Position numbers and translations under genes: made by a program. Of a DNA stretch of 64,000 bases, positions 35,665 to 45,059 are shown piece by piece (the first letter of the stretch is position 1; each line of letters begins with the position of its first letter). The stretch lies in assembly GCA_018261735.1 (NCBI GenBank), contig JAGTRM010000001.1, forward strand, positions 1 through 64,000, read 5' to 3'. The notes under the pieces are model-generated. The model was given only the letters and a program-made list of their open reading frames with translations, searched no databases and had not been told where the DNA came from. The DNA is from Pseudomonadota bacterium (GTDB taxonomy: Bacteria > Pseudomonadota > Gammaproteobacteria > Burkholderiales > Chitinibacteraceae).

Positions 35665-36276
35665 TCAGGCGGACAAGCCTTCCTCGGCCATCGCCTGCTG
35701 CACCGCCGGACGGGCGGCCACGCGGGCAAGATAAGCGGAGAGTTGCGGCCAGCCGTCGAGCGGGCGTTCCAGATATTTGGCCCAGCTCAGGCAGGTGAAG
35801 AGATAGGCATCGGCCACGCTGAACTCGCCGAGCAGGTATTCCTTGCTGCCCAGTTTCGCCACCAGCCAGTCAATGCGGCTCGCGAGCCTTGCCCAGGCAG
35901 CATCCTTGATTTCAGCGGAATTGACCGGGTTCCACAGCGGGCCAAAACCCTTGTGGATTTCGGTAGCGATGAAATTCAGCCATTCCTGCAAACGATAGCG
36001 CGCCAGCGTGCCGTTGGCCGGCGCCAGGTATTTCCCCGGCACCTGGTCGGCCAGGTATTGCACGATCGCTACGCCTTCGGTCAAGAGTTCGCCATTGTCG
36101 AGTTCCAGTACCGGCACGTAACCCTTGGGATTGATCGCGGAAAAATCCACGCCGGACTCGGTGCGGTGCGGGGTTTCACGCAGGTTGACCTTTTCCAGCT
36201 CATAACTCAATCCAGCCTCGGCCAGCACGATATGCGGAGAGAGCGAGCAAGCGGCGGGGGAGTAATACAGCTTCAT
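35665..36276 (-). CDS. Glutathione S-transferase, beta class
   Basis: A 203-aa GST. The N-terminal thioredoxin-like domain starts MKLYYSPAACSLSPHIVLAE, with the beta-class catalytic Cys10. GYVPVLELDNGELLTEGVAIVQYL supplies the glutathione-binding loop, and the C-terminal helical domain has FSVADAYLFTCLSW. It resembles E. coli GstA. ATG 36276 is the family start. Same strand as the cofactor operon, but probably an independent detoxification gene. Confidence 0.92.
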   Translation of the reverse strand: MKLYYSPAACSLSPHIVLAEAGLSYELEKVNLRETPHRTESGVDFSAINPKGYVPVLELDNGELLTEGVAIVQYLADQVPGKYLAPANGTLARYRLQEWLNFIATEIHKGFGPLWNPVNSAEIKDAAWARLASRIDWLVAKLGSKEYLLGEFSVADAYLFTCLSWAKYLERPLDGWPQLSAYLARVAARPAVQQAMAEEGLSA

Positions 36277-36593
36277 GGTTTTCTCCAGGCTTGTAGGGGG
36301 TTTACACCGGCTTGTATGGGTACGAATCGCCGACATTCAAGCCTCCCCTCGCCCGTGGGTAAACACGGTTGATGCTGCAAAGCATGCGCTAGCGGACGGG
36401 GCATCGCTCAGAACAACGATTTTTCACACCGGTGAGCACCGCCTATTATCCCGATTAAAGGGATTATTAATGCATTTAAATCGCGTTTATCCAGAAATAC
36501 ACAAGGGATAAAGTGCGTTCCATGCCACACGGACGAGAAAACCAGGACTTTCTCCCGATCCCCGGCCCTAACCACCAGAAAGGAACGATCACC
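36277..36593. other. Divergent intergenic region, GST / SnoaL-like gene
   Basis: About 317 bp without a gene. It holds the divergent promoters of the GST and the exported SnoaL-like protein. GGCTTGTA occurs twice near 36289-36330 (GGCTTGTAGGGGG and GGCTTGTATGGG), a loose direct repeat. AAAGGA precedes the rightward gene. No clear -35/-10 pair could be fixed. Confidence 0.3.
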
Positions 36594-37208
36594 ATGAAGC
36601 GCCAAATCAACCGCGTACTGACCCCTGCCATGACACTGCTTGCCGCCGGCATGCTCGCCCTGGCCGCCCCCAATGTTTCCGCAGCCGGAGAACGCGCCAA
36701 GGAAACCTTCCAACCGCCGGCCGACAGCACCCAGATGGAAATGCTCAAGCAGCAAGTTGCTGCAATTGCCAAGGCCCGTCGCATCGAATCGGGCAACCTG
36801 GCCAATTTCGACGATCTGGATTTCAACGTCTACAGCGGACAGAAATGGAATCAGCTTGGCAAGAGCCACGCCAAGGACATCACCGTGCATTGGCCCGACG
36901 GCCGGGTGACAAAGGGCATCGAAACGCACATCGAAGACCTCAAGGCGATGTTCGTCTTTGCGCCGGATACCCGAATCAAGGAGCACCCGATCCGGATCGC
37001 CTCAGGTGAATGGACGGCCGTTTCCGGCATTATTGAAGGCAGCTTCACCCAGCCCATGCCCGTTGGCAACGGCAAAACGATCGCACCGACCGGCAAGGCC
37101 TACAAACTTGGCATGGTCACGATTGGCCACTGGACGCAGGATGGAGTCATGGATGAGGAATGGCTGATGTGGGACAACCAGTCCTTTATGAAGCAGATCG
37201 GCCTGTAA
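36594..37208 (+). CDS. Exported SnoaL/ester cyclase-like (NTF2-fold) protein
   Basis: A 204-aa protein with a clear signal peptide: basic MKRQINR, a hydrophobic stretch LTPAMTLLAAGMLALA and a probable cleavage at VSA-A, near residue 28. The mature part has the NTF2-like pattern of SnoaL/ester cyclase proteins (VYSGQKWNQLGKSHAKDITVHWPDG, ETHIEDLKAMF, WTQDGVMDEEWLMWDNQSFMKQIGL). The substrate is unknown. Start ATG 36594 has AAAGGA upstream. It acts in the periplasm. Confidence 0.75.
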   Translation: MKRQINRVLTPAMTLLAAGMLALAAPNVSAAGERAKETFQPPADSTQMEMLKQQVAAIAKARRIESGNLANFDDLDFNVYSGQKWNQLGKSHAKDITVHWPDGRVTKGIETHIEDLKAMFVFAPDTRIKEHPIRIASGEWTAVSGIIEGSFTQPMPVGNGKTIAPTGKAYKLGMVTIGHWTQDGVMDEEWLMWDNQSFMKQIGL

Positions 37209-37230
37209 GGCACGTTCATCCTGCGTCGTC

Positions 37231-37261
37231 CAAAAAACAAGCCGCACTCGGGTGCGGCTTG
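37231..37261 (-). terminator. Intrinsic terminator of the SirB-like gene
   Basis: On the minus strand CAAGCCGCAC and GTGCGGCTTG (37252-37261 / 37238-37247) form a 10-bp stem with a 4-nt loop followed by UUUUUU. It lies 30 bp after the stop at 37292 and just after the convergent SnoaL-like gene, which it may also serve. Confidence 0.85.
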
Positions 37262-37291
37262 CAGGCGTGAAGTTGAAGAATCAATCGATAT

Positions 37292-37675
37292 TCAGATCAG
37301 GCCCCACGTCGGCGAGCGCGTGAGCGCCACGCCGACCACGTAGCCGACCGAGGCCAGTGCCGCGATGAAAGCCGGCAGCCGCACCCGCAGCGGCGCATCG
37401 CGGCGCAGTGCAACCATGCCAAAGCCGATATAGGCCGAGAGCCCGAACACCTTGGCCGTGAGCCAGCCGGCGACAAACGGATACTGGTGGCTCGTCACCG
37501 CCAGCCAGATCGCGGCGGTCAGCAGCAGCGTATCGTTCACATGCGGCAGGATCTTCAGCACCCGCCAGCGCCGCCAGTCGATGCCCGCCAGCTGCATCAG
37601 GCCGCGCAGGGTAAACAGCGTGATCGACACATACACGAAGCCGACATGGGCGTGTTTGACTGCCAGATAATCCAT
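37292..37675 (-). CDS. SirB2-family membrane protein
   Basis: A 127-aa inner-membrane protein with four helices. The start MDYLAVKHAHVGFVYVSI and the segment LKILPHVNDTLLLTAAIWLA fit the SirB/DUF-type family (the conserved His in LPHVNDT). The family's biochemical role is not established. It follows the MFS exporter gene by 12 bp and is probably co-transcribed with it. Confidence 0.82.
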   Translation of the reverse strand: MDYLAVKHAHVGFVYVSITLFTLRGLMQLAGIDWRRWRVLKILPHVNDTLLLTAAIWLAVTSHQYPFVAGWLTAKVFGLSAYIGFGMVALRRDAPLRVRLPAFIAALASVGYVVGVALTRSPTWGLI

Positions 37676-37687
37676 CGTGTTCTCCTG

Positions 37688-38947
37688 TTATTGTTTTGAT
37701 TCAGGCAGGCAACGCGTGCCGACCAGCGCGATCAGCAGCAAGGCGATGCCAATCCCCACAAAGATCGGCACCAATCCGACGCCATCCCCGGCGCGCCCGA
37801 TCGCGATCGCACCGAGCGGCCCGGGGAGAATGGTAACAAATCTCATTGAGGTCACCATACGTCCAAGCAGCGCATCGGGGGTCACGGTCTGACGCAAGGT
37901 CAGGTAATTGATCACATAAACCGCCGCGCCGCAGTCGAACACCAAGAGCGCCAGCCCACTCCAGAGTGCCACCCCGGTCAGTGCCGCGGTGGGCAAGGCA
38001 AAGAGCAGGATGCCGCAGGCCGCGACCGCCACGCCGCCGAGCAGCGCATTGCGGATGCCAAAGCGCCGCGCCAGCGCATGTGCCAACGGCGCGCCGGCCA
38101 ATCCGCCCAACGCGCCCAGGGTATTGACGAAGGCAATCTGGCCCGGTTCCAGCAACAGATTGCGTGTTGCGTGCAGCACGTACAGCGCCTTGAAGCTATC
38201 GGCCAGCATGATCCAGACCGCGACCACGGCCACCAGGCCGCGCAGCATCGGCGAGCGCCAGACGAACATCAACCCTTCGCGCAGTTGCGGCCAAAACGGT
38301 TCGGCCGAAGGCTTGGCCGGCGCTTCGCGAAAGGCAATGCGGCTGACAAAGAAAGCCGATCCGGAAAACCCCAGTACATTGAGCGAAATGGCAAACGGGG
38401 CGCCCAGCAGGGAAACCAGCGCTGCGGCCAAAGCGGGACCGACCACCATCGCAATCGACGAGCCGGCGCCCAGCTTGCTGTTGGCGCTGACCAGCTGATC
38501 GCGCCCGACCAGTTGCGTGACGAACACCTGCAGCGCCGAGCCGCCTATGGCTTCGGTCGTGGACACCATGAAGCCGACCAGATACAGGATCGGCATCGAC
38601 AGAAAACCGAACCAGGCACCGAGCGGCACCAGCGCCAGCGCGCAGGCCGAGCAAAGATCGAACGACGCCGCCAGCTTTTTCTTGCTACTGCGGTCGATCC
38701 ACACCCCGGCCGGCAGGCCGACCGTCACGAACGGCAGCAACTGGCAGGCGGCCAGAATACCCATCTCGCTCGCCCCTGCGCCCAGCAACTGGATCGCGGT
38801 CAGCGGCAGCGCCATCTGCGAGACGGCCGCACCGAGGAAAATCAGCGTCGTGGCGTAGAACAGCTTGCGGAAATCGCCGTTTCGCCAAAGTGAATTCCGG
38901 GGTGCGATATGTAGCAAGCGGCGGGAAACTGACCGGGGGAAATGCAT
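37688..38947 (-). CDS. MFS transporter, EntS-like (MFS_3)
   Basis: A 419-aa transporter with about 12 helices. The first half has FRKLFYATTLIFLGAAVSQM and VGLPAGVWIDRSSKKKLA, the MFS signature loop between helices 2 and 3. It resembles EntS-type exporters of siderophores and drugs; the substrate is unknown. The start MHFPRS at 38947 is the first in-frame ATG; an internal start is possible. Leads the two-gene unit with the SirB-like gene. Confidence 0.82.
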   Translation of the reverse strand: MHFPRSVSRRLLHIAPRNSLWRNGDFRKLFYATTLIFLGAAVSQMALPLTAIQLLGAGASEMGILAACQLLPFVTVGLPAGVWIDRSSKKKLAASFDLCSACALALVPLGAWFGFLSMPILYLVGFMVSTTEAIGGSALQVFVTQLVGRDQLVSANSKLGAGSSIAMVVGPALAAALVSLLGAPFAISLNVLGFSGSAFFVSRIAFREAPAKPSAEPFWPQLREGLMFVWRSPMLRGLVAVVAVWIMLADSFKALYVLHATRNLLLEPGQIAFVNTLGALGGLAGAPLAHALARRFGIRNALLGGVAVAACGILLFALPTAALTGVALWSGLALLVFDCGAAVYVINYLTLRQTVTPDALLGRMVTSMRFVTILPGPLGAIAIGRAGDGVGLVPIFVGIGIALLLIALVGTRCLPESKQ

Positions 38948-39097
38948 ATGAAACCATTCTCAAGACATGTGATTTTCAGACTCACGCAAGCGATGAGTCT
39001 GTGCCGGCCCGGGGCCGAGGTCAATTGTGGAAAACAGCGCGCTAGGCTGGCTGCTCGCTGATGTGGATCTGGCAGGCCAGTCAAAGTTCAGTCGCTG

Positions 39098-39131
39098 AAA
39101 CGAAAAATGCGGCACGCAGGCGCCGCATTTT
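39098..39131 (-). terminator. Terminator after the threonine dehydratase-like gene
   Basis: AAAATGCGGC (39104-39113) and GCCGCATTTT (39122-39131) form a 10-bp stem with an 8-nt loop; on the minus strand the stem's last U residues continue as UUUUUCG. It lies about 20 bp after the stop codon at 39153. Confidence 0.75.
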
Positions 39132-39152
39132 CATACTGCTCCCGGGAAACTC

Positions 39153-40121
39153 TCACTTCCCCCCTTCGCCCTCCAAAGCACGCGCGAATGGAGCGGCATC
39201 GATATTGCCGCCACTGAGAACCAGCCCAACGCGCCGCCCTATATTGCCGGCCTGCTCCTGCATGGCCGCAGCCAGTGCGGCCGCCCCCGCGCCTTCGGCC
39301 ACTTGGTGCGTATCGGTAAACAAAATCCGCATGGCCCGGGTGATCTCTTCGTCAGTGACCCGGACAATCCGGCTGGCGCCGAACCAGATCATTTCCATCG
39401 CTTGCGGATCGGGCACCCGGCAGGCCAATCCATCGGCCAGTTGGGTACTGACGGCGTGGGATACCAGCTCCCTGCGCTCGAATGACAGCGCATAGGCCGG
39501 GGCATGGGCCGATACCACCCCGACGATTTCGACCGGATGGTTAAGCGCCATCTTCGCCGCGATCATGGCACACAGGCCCGAGCCTTGCCCGACCGGCACA
39601 TACACCACGTCCAGCATCGGCAAGGCCTTGAGCAATTCCAGGCTGTAACTGGCCACGCCGCGCACCAGGGTGGGATGAAAAGCCGGAATCGGATGCCATC
39701 CCTCTTTTTCCGCCAGTACGCCGGCATGTTCCCTGGCGGCCTGGAAATCCTCGCCATGCTCGATCAGCGTTACGCCCAGGGCGCGCATGGCGGCATTTTT
39801 ATCCGCGCTGTTGCCATGGGGCACCACGATGGTGGCAGGCACCCCCAGACGGCGGGCCGCATAGCCAACCGATTGGCCGTGATTGCCCCGGGTCGCGCTG
39901 ACCACCCCGGCCGGGCGGTGCTGTTCACACAGTTCTTCCAGGTACAGCAACCCCCCTCGCACCTTGAATGCGCCGGTTGGCGTGTGGTTTTCGTGCTTGA
40001 GCCAGATTTCCGCCCCCAGCCGTTGCGAGAGCAGAGGCCAGTTGAATTGCGGGGTCGGGTTCAGGGTTCGATAAATACGGGCTGCTGCTTTTTCCAGTTC
40101 GGTCAGGGTAGGCAATTGCAT
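39153..40121 (-). CDS. Threonine dehydratase-like PLP enzyme (fold type II)
   Basis: A 322-aa PLP-dependent lyase. The Schiff-base lysine is in NHTPTGAFKVRGG. SATRGNHGQSVGYAARRLG is the substrate-binding Asn loop. GQGSG binds the PLP phosphate, and VLSGGNID is the C-terminal family motif. There is no ACT domain, so it resembles catabolic threonine/serine dehydratases or hydroxyaspartate ammonia-lyases. Divergent from a MocR regulator, which suggests control by amino-acid or PLP status (inference). Confidence 0.87.
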   Translation of the reverse strand: MQLPTLTELEKAAARIYRTLNPTPQFNWPLLSQRLGAEIWLKHENHTPTGAFKVRGGLLYLEELCEQHRPAGVVSATRGNHGQSVGYAARRLGVPATIVVPHGNSADKNAAMRALGVTLIEHGEDFQAAREHAGVLAEKEGWHPIPAFHPTLVRGVASYSLELLKALPMLDVVYVPVGQGSGLCAMIAAKMALNHPVEIVGVVSAHAPAYALSFERRELVSHAVSTQLADGLACRVPDPQAMEMIWFGASRIVRVTDEEITRAMRILFTDTHQVAEGAGAAALAAAMQEQAGNIGRRVGLVLSGGNIDAAPFARALEGEGGK

Positions 40122-40157
40122 GAGTGGCTTCCATAGATGAGATCAACCCGGCTAGTA

Positions 40158-40186
40158 TGTATGCACAAAAAACAGGATTGTATGCA
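40158..40186. promoter_or_regulatory. MocR operator: two direct TGTATGCA repeats
   Basis: TGTATGCA occurs at 40158-40165 and again at 40179-40186, same orientation, 21 bp apart (two helical turns). The second copy touches the ATG of the MocR gene. MocR/PdxR regulators are known to bind direct repeats spaced like this. The 64-bp divergent gap is so short that one operator could control both genes. Confidence 0.7.
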
Positions 40187-41544
40187 TGACATTGTGGATT
40201 CCCGATCTTGCCCAAGCCCCCGGTCCGGTCTATCAGGCTTTGGTGAGCGCATTGGCAACCGCCATCTACAAGGGGGAGCTGCGCCCTGGCACGCAATTGC
40301 CGACGCATCGATGCATGGCTGACTTGCTGGGCATCAATGTCAGCACCGTTACCCGCGCCTACCGGGAAGCCGCTCGCCGTCACTTGATCGGGGGAGAAAC
40401 CGGCCGCGGCACCTATGTGCTGGGCCACGCCGACAGCGTAAACCTGTTCGCCTTGCCGGATCGGGACAACCGCCAGTTGATCGACCTATCCGTGAATACC
40501 CCGGCCTACCCCCTGCCGGACCCTGATCTGGACCAGGCTCTGACGGACCTGCAAACCCGCGCCATGACCGGCCGTCTGCTGCAGTACCAGACCCAGGACG
40601 ACTGGCGGATTCACCGCGCCGCGGCAGCACAATGGCTGGCTTTGCGCGGACTGCTGCCTGATCCCGCACACATGGTGCTCTGCTGCGGCGCGCAGCACGC
40701 CCTGGCATCGGCACTGGCCGGCCTGTGCAGCCGGGGCGATACCGTGCTGGTGGAAAGCTATACCTACCCCGGCATGCATGCGTTGGCTCGCAAGCTTGGC
40801 CTGCATCTCCATGCCCTGCCGATGGACCTGGCCGGCGTACTGCCCGATGCACTGGATACCGCGCTGCAAACCGGGCTGGCCAGGGTTGCCGTTCTGATGC
40901 CCTCGCTGCAGAACCCGACCTCGATCATCATGCCCCTGGCCCGGCGGCGCGCCATTGCCGAAGTCTTGCGACAGCGCAATGGCACGGTCATTGAAGAGGA
41001 CGTTTACGGCCATTTGCCCTGCGAGCACATACCGCCTTTGGCAGCACTGGCACCGGAGCATGTCCGCTACGTGACCAGTCTCTCCAAATGCGTGGCCCCG
41101 GGTTTGCGTTTTGGATTCCTGTACGATCCGACCGCCAGCGGGCAAGACCTGATTGACCAGTTTCATACCACCAGTTGGCTGGTCAACCCGTTGATGGCCC
41201 ATATCGCATCCGAGTGGATACACAACGGCACGGCGCAGCGCCGGTTGGCATGGCAGCGCAAAGAATTGCAGCGCAGACAACGGATCATGGCACAGGCTCT
41301 GCCTGCACACATTTGGACGCACGCGGCCGAAAGCCCGCACGCCTGGATCGAACTGCCCGCAGGGCAGGATGCGAACAGGTTCTGTGAAAAAGCCCGGCGA
41401 GAAGGGTTGGTTGTCACACCGGCGTCGGTCTTTGCCGCGAACCGCCAGTTACCCAACCGGCATGTACGGCTCTGTATAGGGGCAGCAAGCAGTGCGGGGC
41501 AATTGAAAACGGCGCTGCGGACACTGCGCCCCATGCTCGGATGA
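40186..41544 (+). CDS. MocR/PdxR-type GntR regulator with aminotransferase-like domain
   Basis: A 452-aa regulator. An N-terminal GntR winged helix (VYQALVSALATAIYKGELRPGTQLPTHR gives the start; INVSTVTRAYREAARR is the recognition helix) is fused to a fold type I aminotransferase-like domain. PLP-site motifs: LQNPTSIIMP, EEDVYGHLP and the lysine in YVTSLSKCVAPGLRFGFL. ATG 40186 lies on the operator; no strong ribosome binding site precedes it, so the mRNA may be almost leaderless. It probably regulates the divergent dehydratase. Confidence 0.88.
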   Translation: MTLWIPDLAQAPGPVYQALVSALATAIYKGELRPGTQLPTHRCMADLLGINVSTVTRAYREAARRHLIGGETGRGTYVLGHADSVNLFALPDRDNRQLIDLSVNTPAYPLPDPDLDQALTDLQTRAMTGRLLQYQTQDDWRIHRAAAAQWLALRGLLPDPAHMVLCCGAQHALASALAGLCSRGDTVLVESYTYPGMHALARKLGLHLHALPMDLAGVLPDALDTALQTGLARVAVLMPSLQNPTSIIMPLARRRAIAEVLRQRNGTVIEEDVYGHLPCEHIPPLAALAPEHVRYVTSLSKCVAPGLRFGFLYDPTASGQDLIDQFHTTSWLVNPLMAHIASEWIHNGTAQRRLAWQRKELQRRQRIMAQALPAHIWTHAAESPHAWIELPAGQDANRFCEKARREGLVVTPASVFAANRQLPNRHVRLCIGAASSAGQLKTALRTLRPMLG

Positions 41545-41990
41545 ATAGCCTGCGCTCCGCCCTGCCCTGACGGCCGATGCCACAGACCTATTTGCGGTCT
41601 TGATTCGGCAGTTAAAGTTGGTGCCGTCATCATGTCGGCGAAGGTTGTATCAAATACTGTGTTGACCGCCGGCTCTATCAGCCTCTCTTTCTTATTCTGA
41701 AATATCTCTGTATCAAACCACCCACGTATGCACGATTTTGCTGACGGATATGAAAAATTCCGCTTGCAATCCCCATTCCCGCCCGCTTTTCCAATGATTA
41801 ATTTGACGAGAAATTGTCTATCGGTAACATATTAGAATTTCATGATATAGCGCAAAAATTTAGTCTTGAGCAGGGCTCGGTTACAAGGAGGTTTATTAGT
41901 AACATACCTCGCTTACTTACCGCATTCCCTGTTGGTCAATTACATAAAGCAGTTCGGCAAAACAACACTATTCAGCAGGCAACTACCAAG
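41545..41990. other. Intergenic region upstream of the chemotaxis operon
   Basis: About 446 bp with no gene. TTGACG (41803-41808), a 16-bp spacer and TAACAT (41825-41830) could be a sigma70-type che promoter. TAAAGTT near 41612 recalls a FliA -35, but no GCCGATAA-like -10 lies at the right distance. An AAGGAGG at 41885-41891 is not followed by a usual start codon. Confidence 0.35.
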
Positions 41991-42356
41991 ATGTCCAAAA
42001 AAATTCTTACAGTTGATGATTCCCCTTCCATTCGACAGATGGTGATGTTTACGCTGAAGAGCGCCGGCTACAGCGTTGCAGAAGCAGCGGATGGCGAGCT
42101 CGGACTCGCCAAGGCCCAAGCGGAGAAATTCGATCTGATTCTGACTGATCAGAATATGCCCAATATGGACGGACTGACGCTGATCCACACCTTGCGGGCA
42201 ACCGCACAGTACCGAAATGTGCCAATCCTGATGCTGACCACGGAAGCCAGCGACAGCATGAAGACCCAGGGCCGCGAGGCCGGTGCCACGGGCTGGCTGG
42301 TCAAACCGTTCGATCCCAACAAGCTGCTCTTGGTCGTCAAAAAGGTCTTGGGATGA
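41991..42356 (+). CDS. cheY: CheY-like response regulator
   Basis: A 121-aa single receiver domain: acidic pair Asp9/Asp10 (TVDDSPS), phosphoacceptor Asp53 (LILTDQNMPNMDG), Thr in MLTTEA and Lys in LVKPFDP. It carries the CheA phosphoryl signal to the output. First gene of the che operon. ATG 41991 gives the standard length; a longer in-frame extension to 41814 is not part of the family. Its stop overlaps the cheA start as ATGA. Confidence 0.93.
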   Translation: MSKKILTVDDSPSIRQMVMFTLKSAGYSVAEAADGELGLAKAQAEKFDLILTDQNMPNMDGLTLIHTLRATAQYRNVPILMLTTEASDSMKTQGREAGATGWLVKPFDPNKLLLVVKKVLG

Positions 42357-44473
42357 ACACCGACCTGAGTCGCTTCCATCAGTTGTTTTTCGAGGAAGCG
42401 AGCGAGCATCTGAGTGAAATGGAACGGCTGTTGTTGGCGCTGGATATTGCGGCGCCAGACGTTCAGGATCTGGACGCCATTTTCCGCGCCGCGCACTCGA
42501 TTAAAGGCAGCAGTGGCACGTTTGGCTTTAACGACATGACCGATGTCACGCATGTGCTGGAAACCTTGCTCGATCGTGTCCGCAAACGCGAACAGGCGCT
42601 CAGCGATGACATGGTCGATGCCTTGTTGCAAGCGGGCGATATCCTGCGGGCGCAACTTGGCGCACATCGCGATGGCGTAGAGGTCGATCCGCAAGAAGCC
42701 GAACCGGTCTTGAAGCGCTTGCGCAGCCTGACTGAAGCGCAAGCGCTTCTCCTCGCTGATACCCCCGGAACGGCAATATCCACGGCAAGCATTCCTCTTC
42801 CGGAATTCCGCACTTTCCATATCCGCTACACTCCGGGTCCGGATCCGGCGACGCCCCTGGGCGTGCTGATCGAGGAACTGGAGCGATTCGGCGTCGTGAG
42901 CATCGAACAAGAAGAGGCTGAACATTGCATATTGCACCTGAGCGGCGCGGTCGATATGCAAGAGATCGACGACATCTTTTCCTTCATCGCGACTGCCGAG
43001 CAGTACGCTATCGAAGCGCTCCCGGCAAAGAGCACTGCGGTGGAAGCGCAGACTGACGAAGACGATCCGGGATTCGGCTTTTTCGAACCCATTGCATCAA
43101 CGGAACCGCCTGCGCCCACGACCGAGGACGAGGGTTTCGGCTTCTTCGTCGATCCCGCATCGCTGCAAACTGCGCAAAAGCCTGAAGACAAAGACCCGGG
43201 CTATGGCTTCTTTACCGACAAGCTCCCCGTGCCCACGCCGGCGCAAGACCCCGCAGCAAGCGAAAGCCACCCGCTCGAGATGCCCCGGCGCCGCGCCAGT
43301 GATCGCGAAGTGGATAACTCGATCCGGGTCGGCATCGACAAGGTCGACCAGCTGATCAATCTGGTCGGTGAACTGGTCATCACCCATGCCATGCTGGCGC
43401 AGACCATTTCCACACTGGACCCGGTGCTGCACGAAAAACTGTTCAACGGCATGAGCCAGCTCGAACGCAACAGCCGCGATCTGCAAGAGTCGGTGATGTC
43501 GATCCGCATGTTGCCGATTGGCTCGGTATTCAACCGTTTCCCGCGACTGGTGCGCGATCTGTCCGGCAAGATCGGCAAGCAGGTCGAACTGAAGCTGGTC
43601 GGCGAAGGCACCGAGCTGGATAAGGGACTGATCGAGCGACTGGCAGATCCGCTGACCCACCTGGTGCGCAACAGTCTCGATCATGGCATCGAAGCGCCGG
43701 AAATCCGCCTCGACGCGGGCAAAGCGGCCAAGGGCTTACTGACGTTGCAGGCATCGCACCAAAGCGGCAATGTCGTGATCGAGGTGATCGACGACGGCGC
43801 CGGGCTCAACCGCGAGCGGATTCTATCCAAGGCACGCCAACGCAATATCCCCGTCAGCGAAGACGCGCCGGATCAGGAAATTTGGCCATTGATCTTCGCG
43901 CCGGGCTTCTCCACGGCAGAACAGATCACGGACATTTCCGGCCGCGGCGTGGGCATGGACGTGGTTAAACGCAACATCGAAGACATGGGCGGGCGCGTCG
44001 AAATCAGCTCGCAGCAAGGTATCGGCACCCGTATCACCATTCGCCTGCCGCTGACGCTGGCCATCCTGGACGGCATGTCGATCGGCGTGGGCGAGCAAAC
44101 CTTCATCCTGCCGCTCAACATGATCGTCGAATCGCTGCAGCCACTCCCGGCGCAAATCTCCTCGATTTCAGGATCGGGGCGCGTGGTGCACGTACGCAGC
44201 GAATACCTGCCGCTGGTGGCGCTGCATGAGGTGCTGAATATCCAGCCGCAAACCCGCGATCCCTGCAACGGGATCGTGGTGATTCTGGAGGTCGAGGGGG
44301 GCAAGGTCGGGCTGTTTGTCGATGCCCTGCTCGGTCAACACCAGGTGGTGATCAAGAGTCTGGAAAACAATTACCGCAAAGTGCGGGGCGTTTCCGGCGC
44401 CACGATCATGGGCGATGGTCGGGTGGCCCTGATTCTGGATGCTGCTGCGCTGGTCCAGCTAAGCCGTAGCTGA
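42353..44473 (+). CDS. cheA: Chemotaxis histidine kinase CheA
   Basis: A 706-aa kinase: Hpt/P1 with His48 (RAAHSIKGSSGTFGF), a P2-like region (about 150-230), then a long acidic linker, dimerisation P3 (DNSIRVGIDKVDQLINLVGEL), ATP-binding P4 (VRNSLDHGIE, DDGAGLNRE, ISGRGVGMDVV) and the CheW-like P5. The linker carries three copies of a (D/E)xGFGFF-type motif: DDPGFGFFEP (237-246), EDEGFGFFVD (258-267) and KDPGYGFFTD (280-289). It phosphorylates CheY and CheB under receptor control. Confidence 0.96.
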   Translation: MNTDLSRFHQLFFEEASEHLSEMERLLLALDIAAPDVQDLDAIFRAAHSIKGSSGTFGFNDMTDVTHVLETLLDRVRKREQALSDDMVDALLQAGDILRAQLGAHRDGVEVDPQEAEPVLKRLRSLTEAQALLLADTPGTAISTASIPLPEFRTFHIRYTPGPDPATPLGVLIEELERFGVVSIEQEEAEHCILHLSGAVDMQEIDDIFSFIATAEQYAIEALPAKSTAVEAQTDEDDPGFGFFEPIASTEPPAPTTEDEGFGFFVDPASLQTAQKPEDKDPGYGFFTDKLPVPTPAQDPAASESHPLEMPRRRASDREVDNSIRVGIDKVDQLINLVGELVITHAMLAQTISTLDPVLHEKLFNGMSQLERNSRDLQESVMSIRMLPIGSVFNRFPRLVRDLSGKIGKQVELKLVGEGTELDKGLIERLADPLTHLVRNSLDHGIEAPEIRLDAGKAAKGLLTLQASHQSGNVVIEVIDDGAGLNRERILSKARQRNIPVSEDAPDQEIWPLIFAPGFSTAEQITDISGRGVGMDVVKRNIEDMGGRVEISSQQGIGTRITIRLPLTLAILDGMSIGVGEQTFILPLNMIVESLQPLPAQISSISGSGRVVHVRSEYLPLVALHEVLNIQPQTRDPCNGIVVILEVEGGKVGLFVDALLGQHQVVIKSLENNYRKVRGVSGATIMGDGRVALILDAAALVQLSRS

Positions 44474-44497
44474 TCTTATTCGGTAAAGGAGTATTCA

Positions 44498-44986
44498 ATG
44501 TCAAACACGCAAGAAACCGCCCAGAGCATGGCCGATGCCGCCCAGTACCTCACCTTCACCCTGGGCCGGGAAGAGTACGCCGTCGACATTCTGAAAGTGC
44601 AGGAAATCCGCGGTTATGACGCCGTGACGGCCATCGCGAATACGCCCGCATTCATCAAGGGCGTGATCAATCTGCGCGGCGTGATTGTTCCGATTGTCGA
44701 CTTGCGCATCAAGTTCAATGTGGGCAACGCGACTTACAACGAATTCACGGTCGTCATCATCCTGAATGTACTCCAGCGCGTGGTAGGCATCGTGGTGGAC
44801 GGCGTGTCGGATGTGATCGCCCTGCCGCCGGAACAAACAAAGGCCGCACCGGAATTTGGCGCGGCACTGGACATGAAATTCATCAAGGGTCTGGGAACGA
44901 TCGACGAACGCATGATCATCCTGGTGGATATCGAAAAACTGATGAGCAGCCGGGACATGGAGCTCATGGACGAAGCGCTGGCCTGA
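44498..44986 (+). CDS. cheW: Chemotaxis coupling protein CheW
   Basis: A 162-aa scaffold that links CheA to receptors. Typical motifs: [46 protein letters not shown] and [16 protein letters not shown] lies upstream of ATG 44498. It follows cheA by 24 bp. Confidence 0.95.
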   Translation: MSNTQETAQSMADAAQYLTFTLGREEYAVDILKVQEIRGYDAVTAIANTPAFIKGVINLRGVIVPIVDLRIKFNVGNATYNEFTVVIILNVLQRVVGIVVDGVSDVIALPPEQTKAAPEFGAALDMKFIKGLGTIDERMIILVDIEKLMSSRDMELMDEALA

Positions 44987-45059
44987 TCGCCATTTTGAAA
45001 ATGATAGACAAAGCCGCCAGCCCTACAGGCAGGCGCGATCTGATGAATTGGAGATATCT

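Noticed and set aside
41885..41891. AAGGAGG about 100 bp before cheY, a perfect ribosome binding site
   Set aside because: No ATG, GTG or TTG lies within a usable distance; only an ATT is in range. It could be a rare start or an unused site, which the sequence cannot settle.
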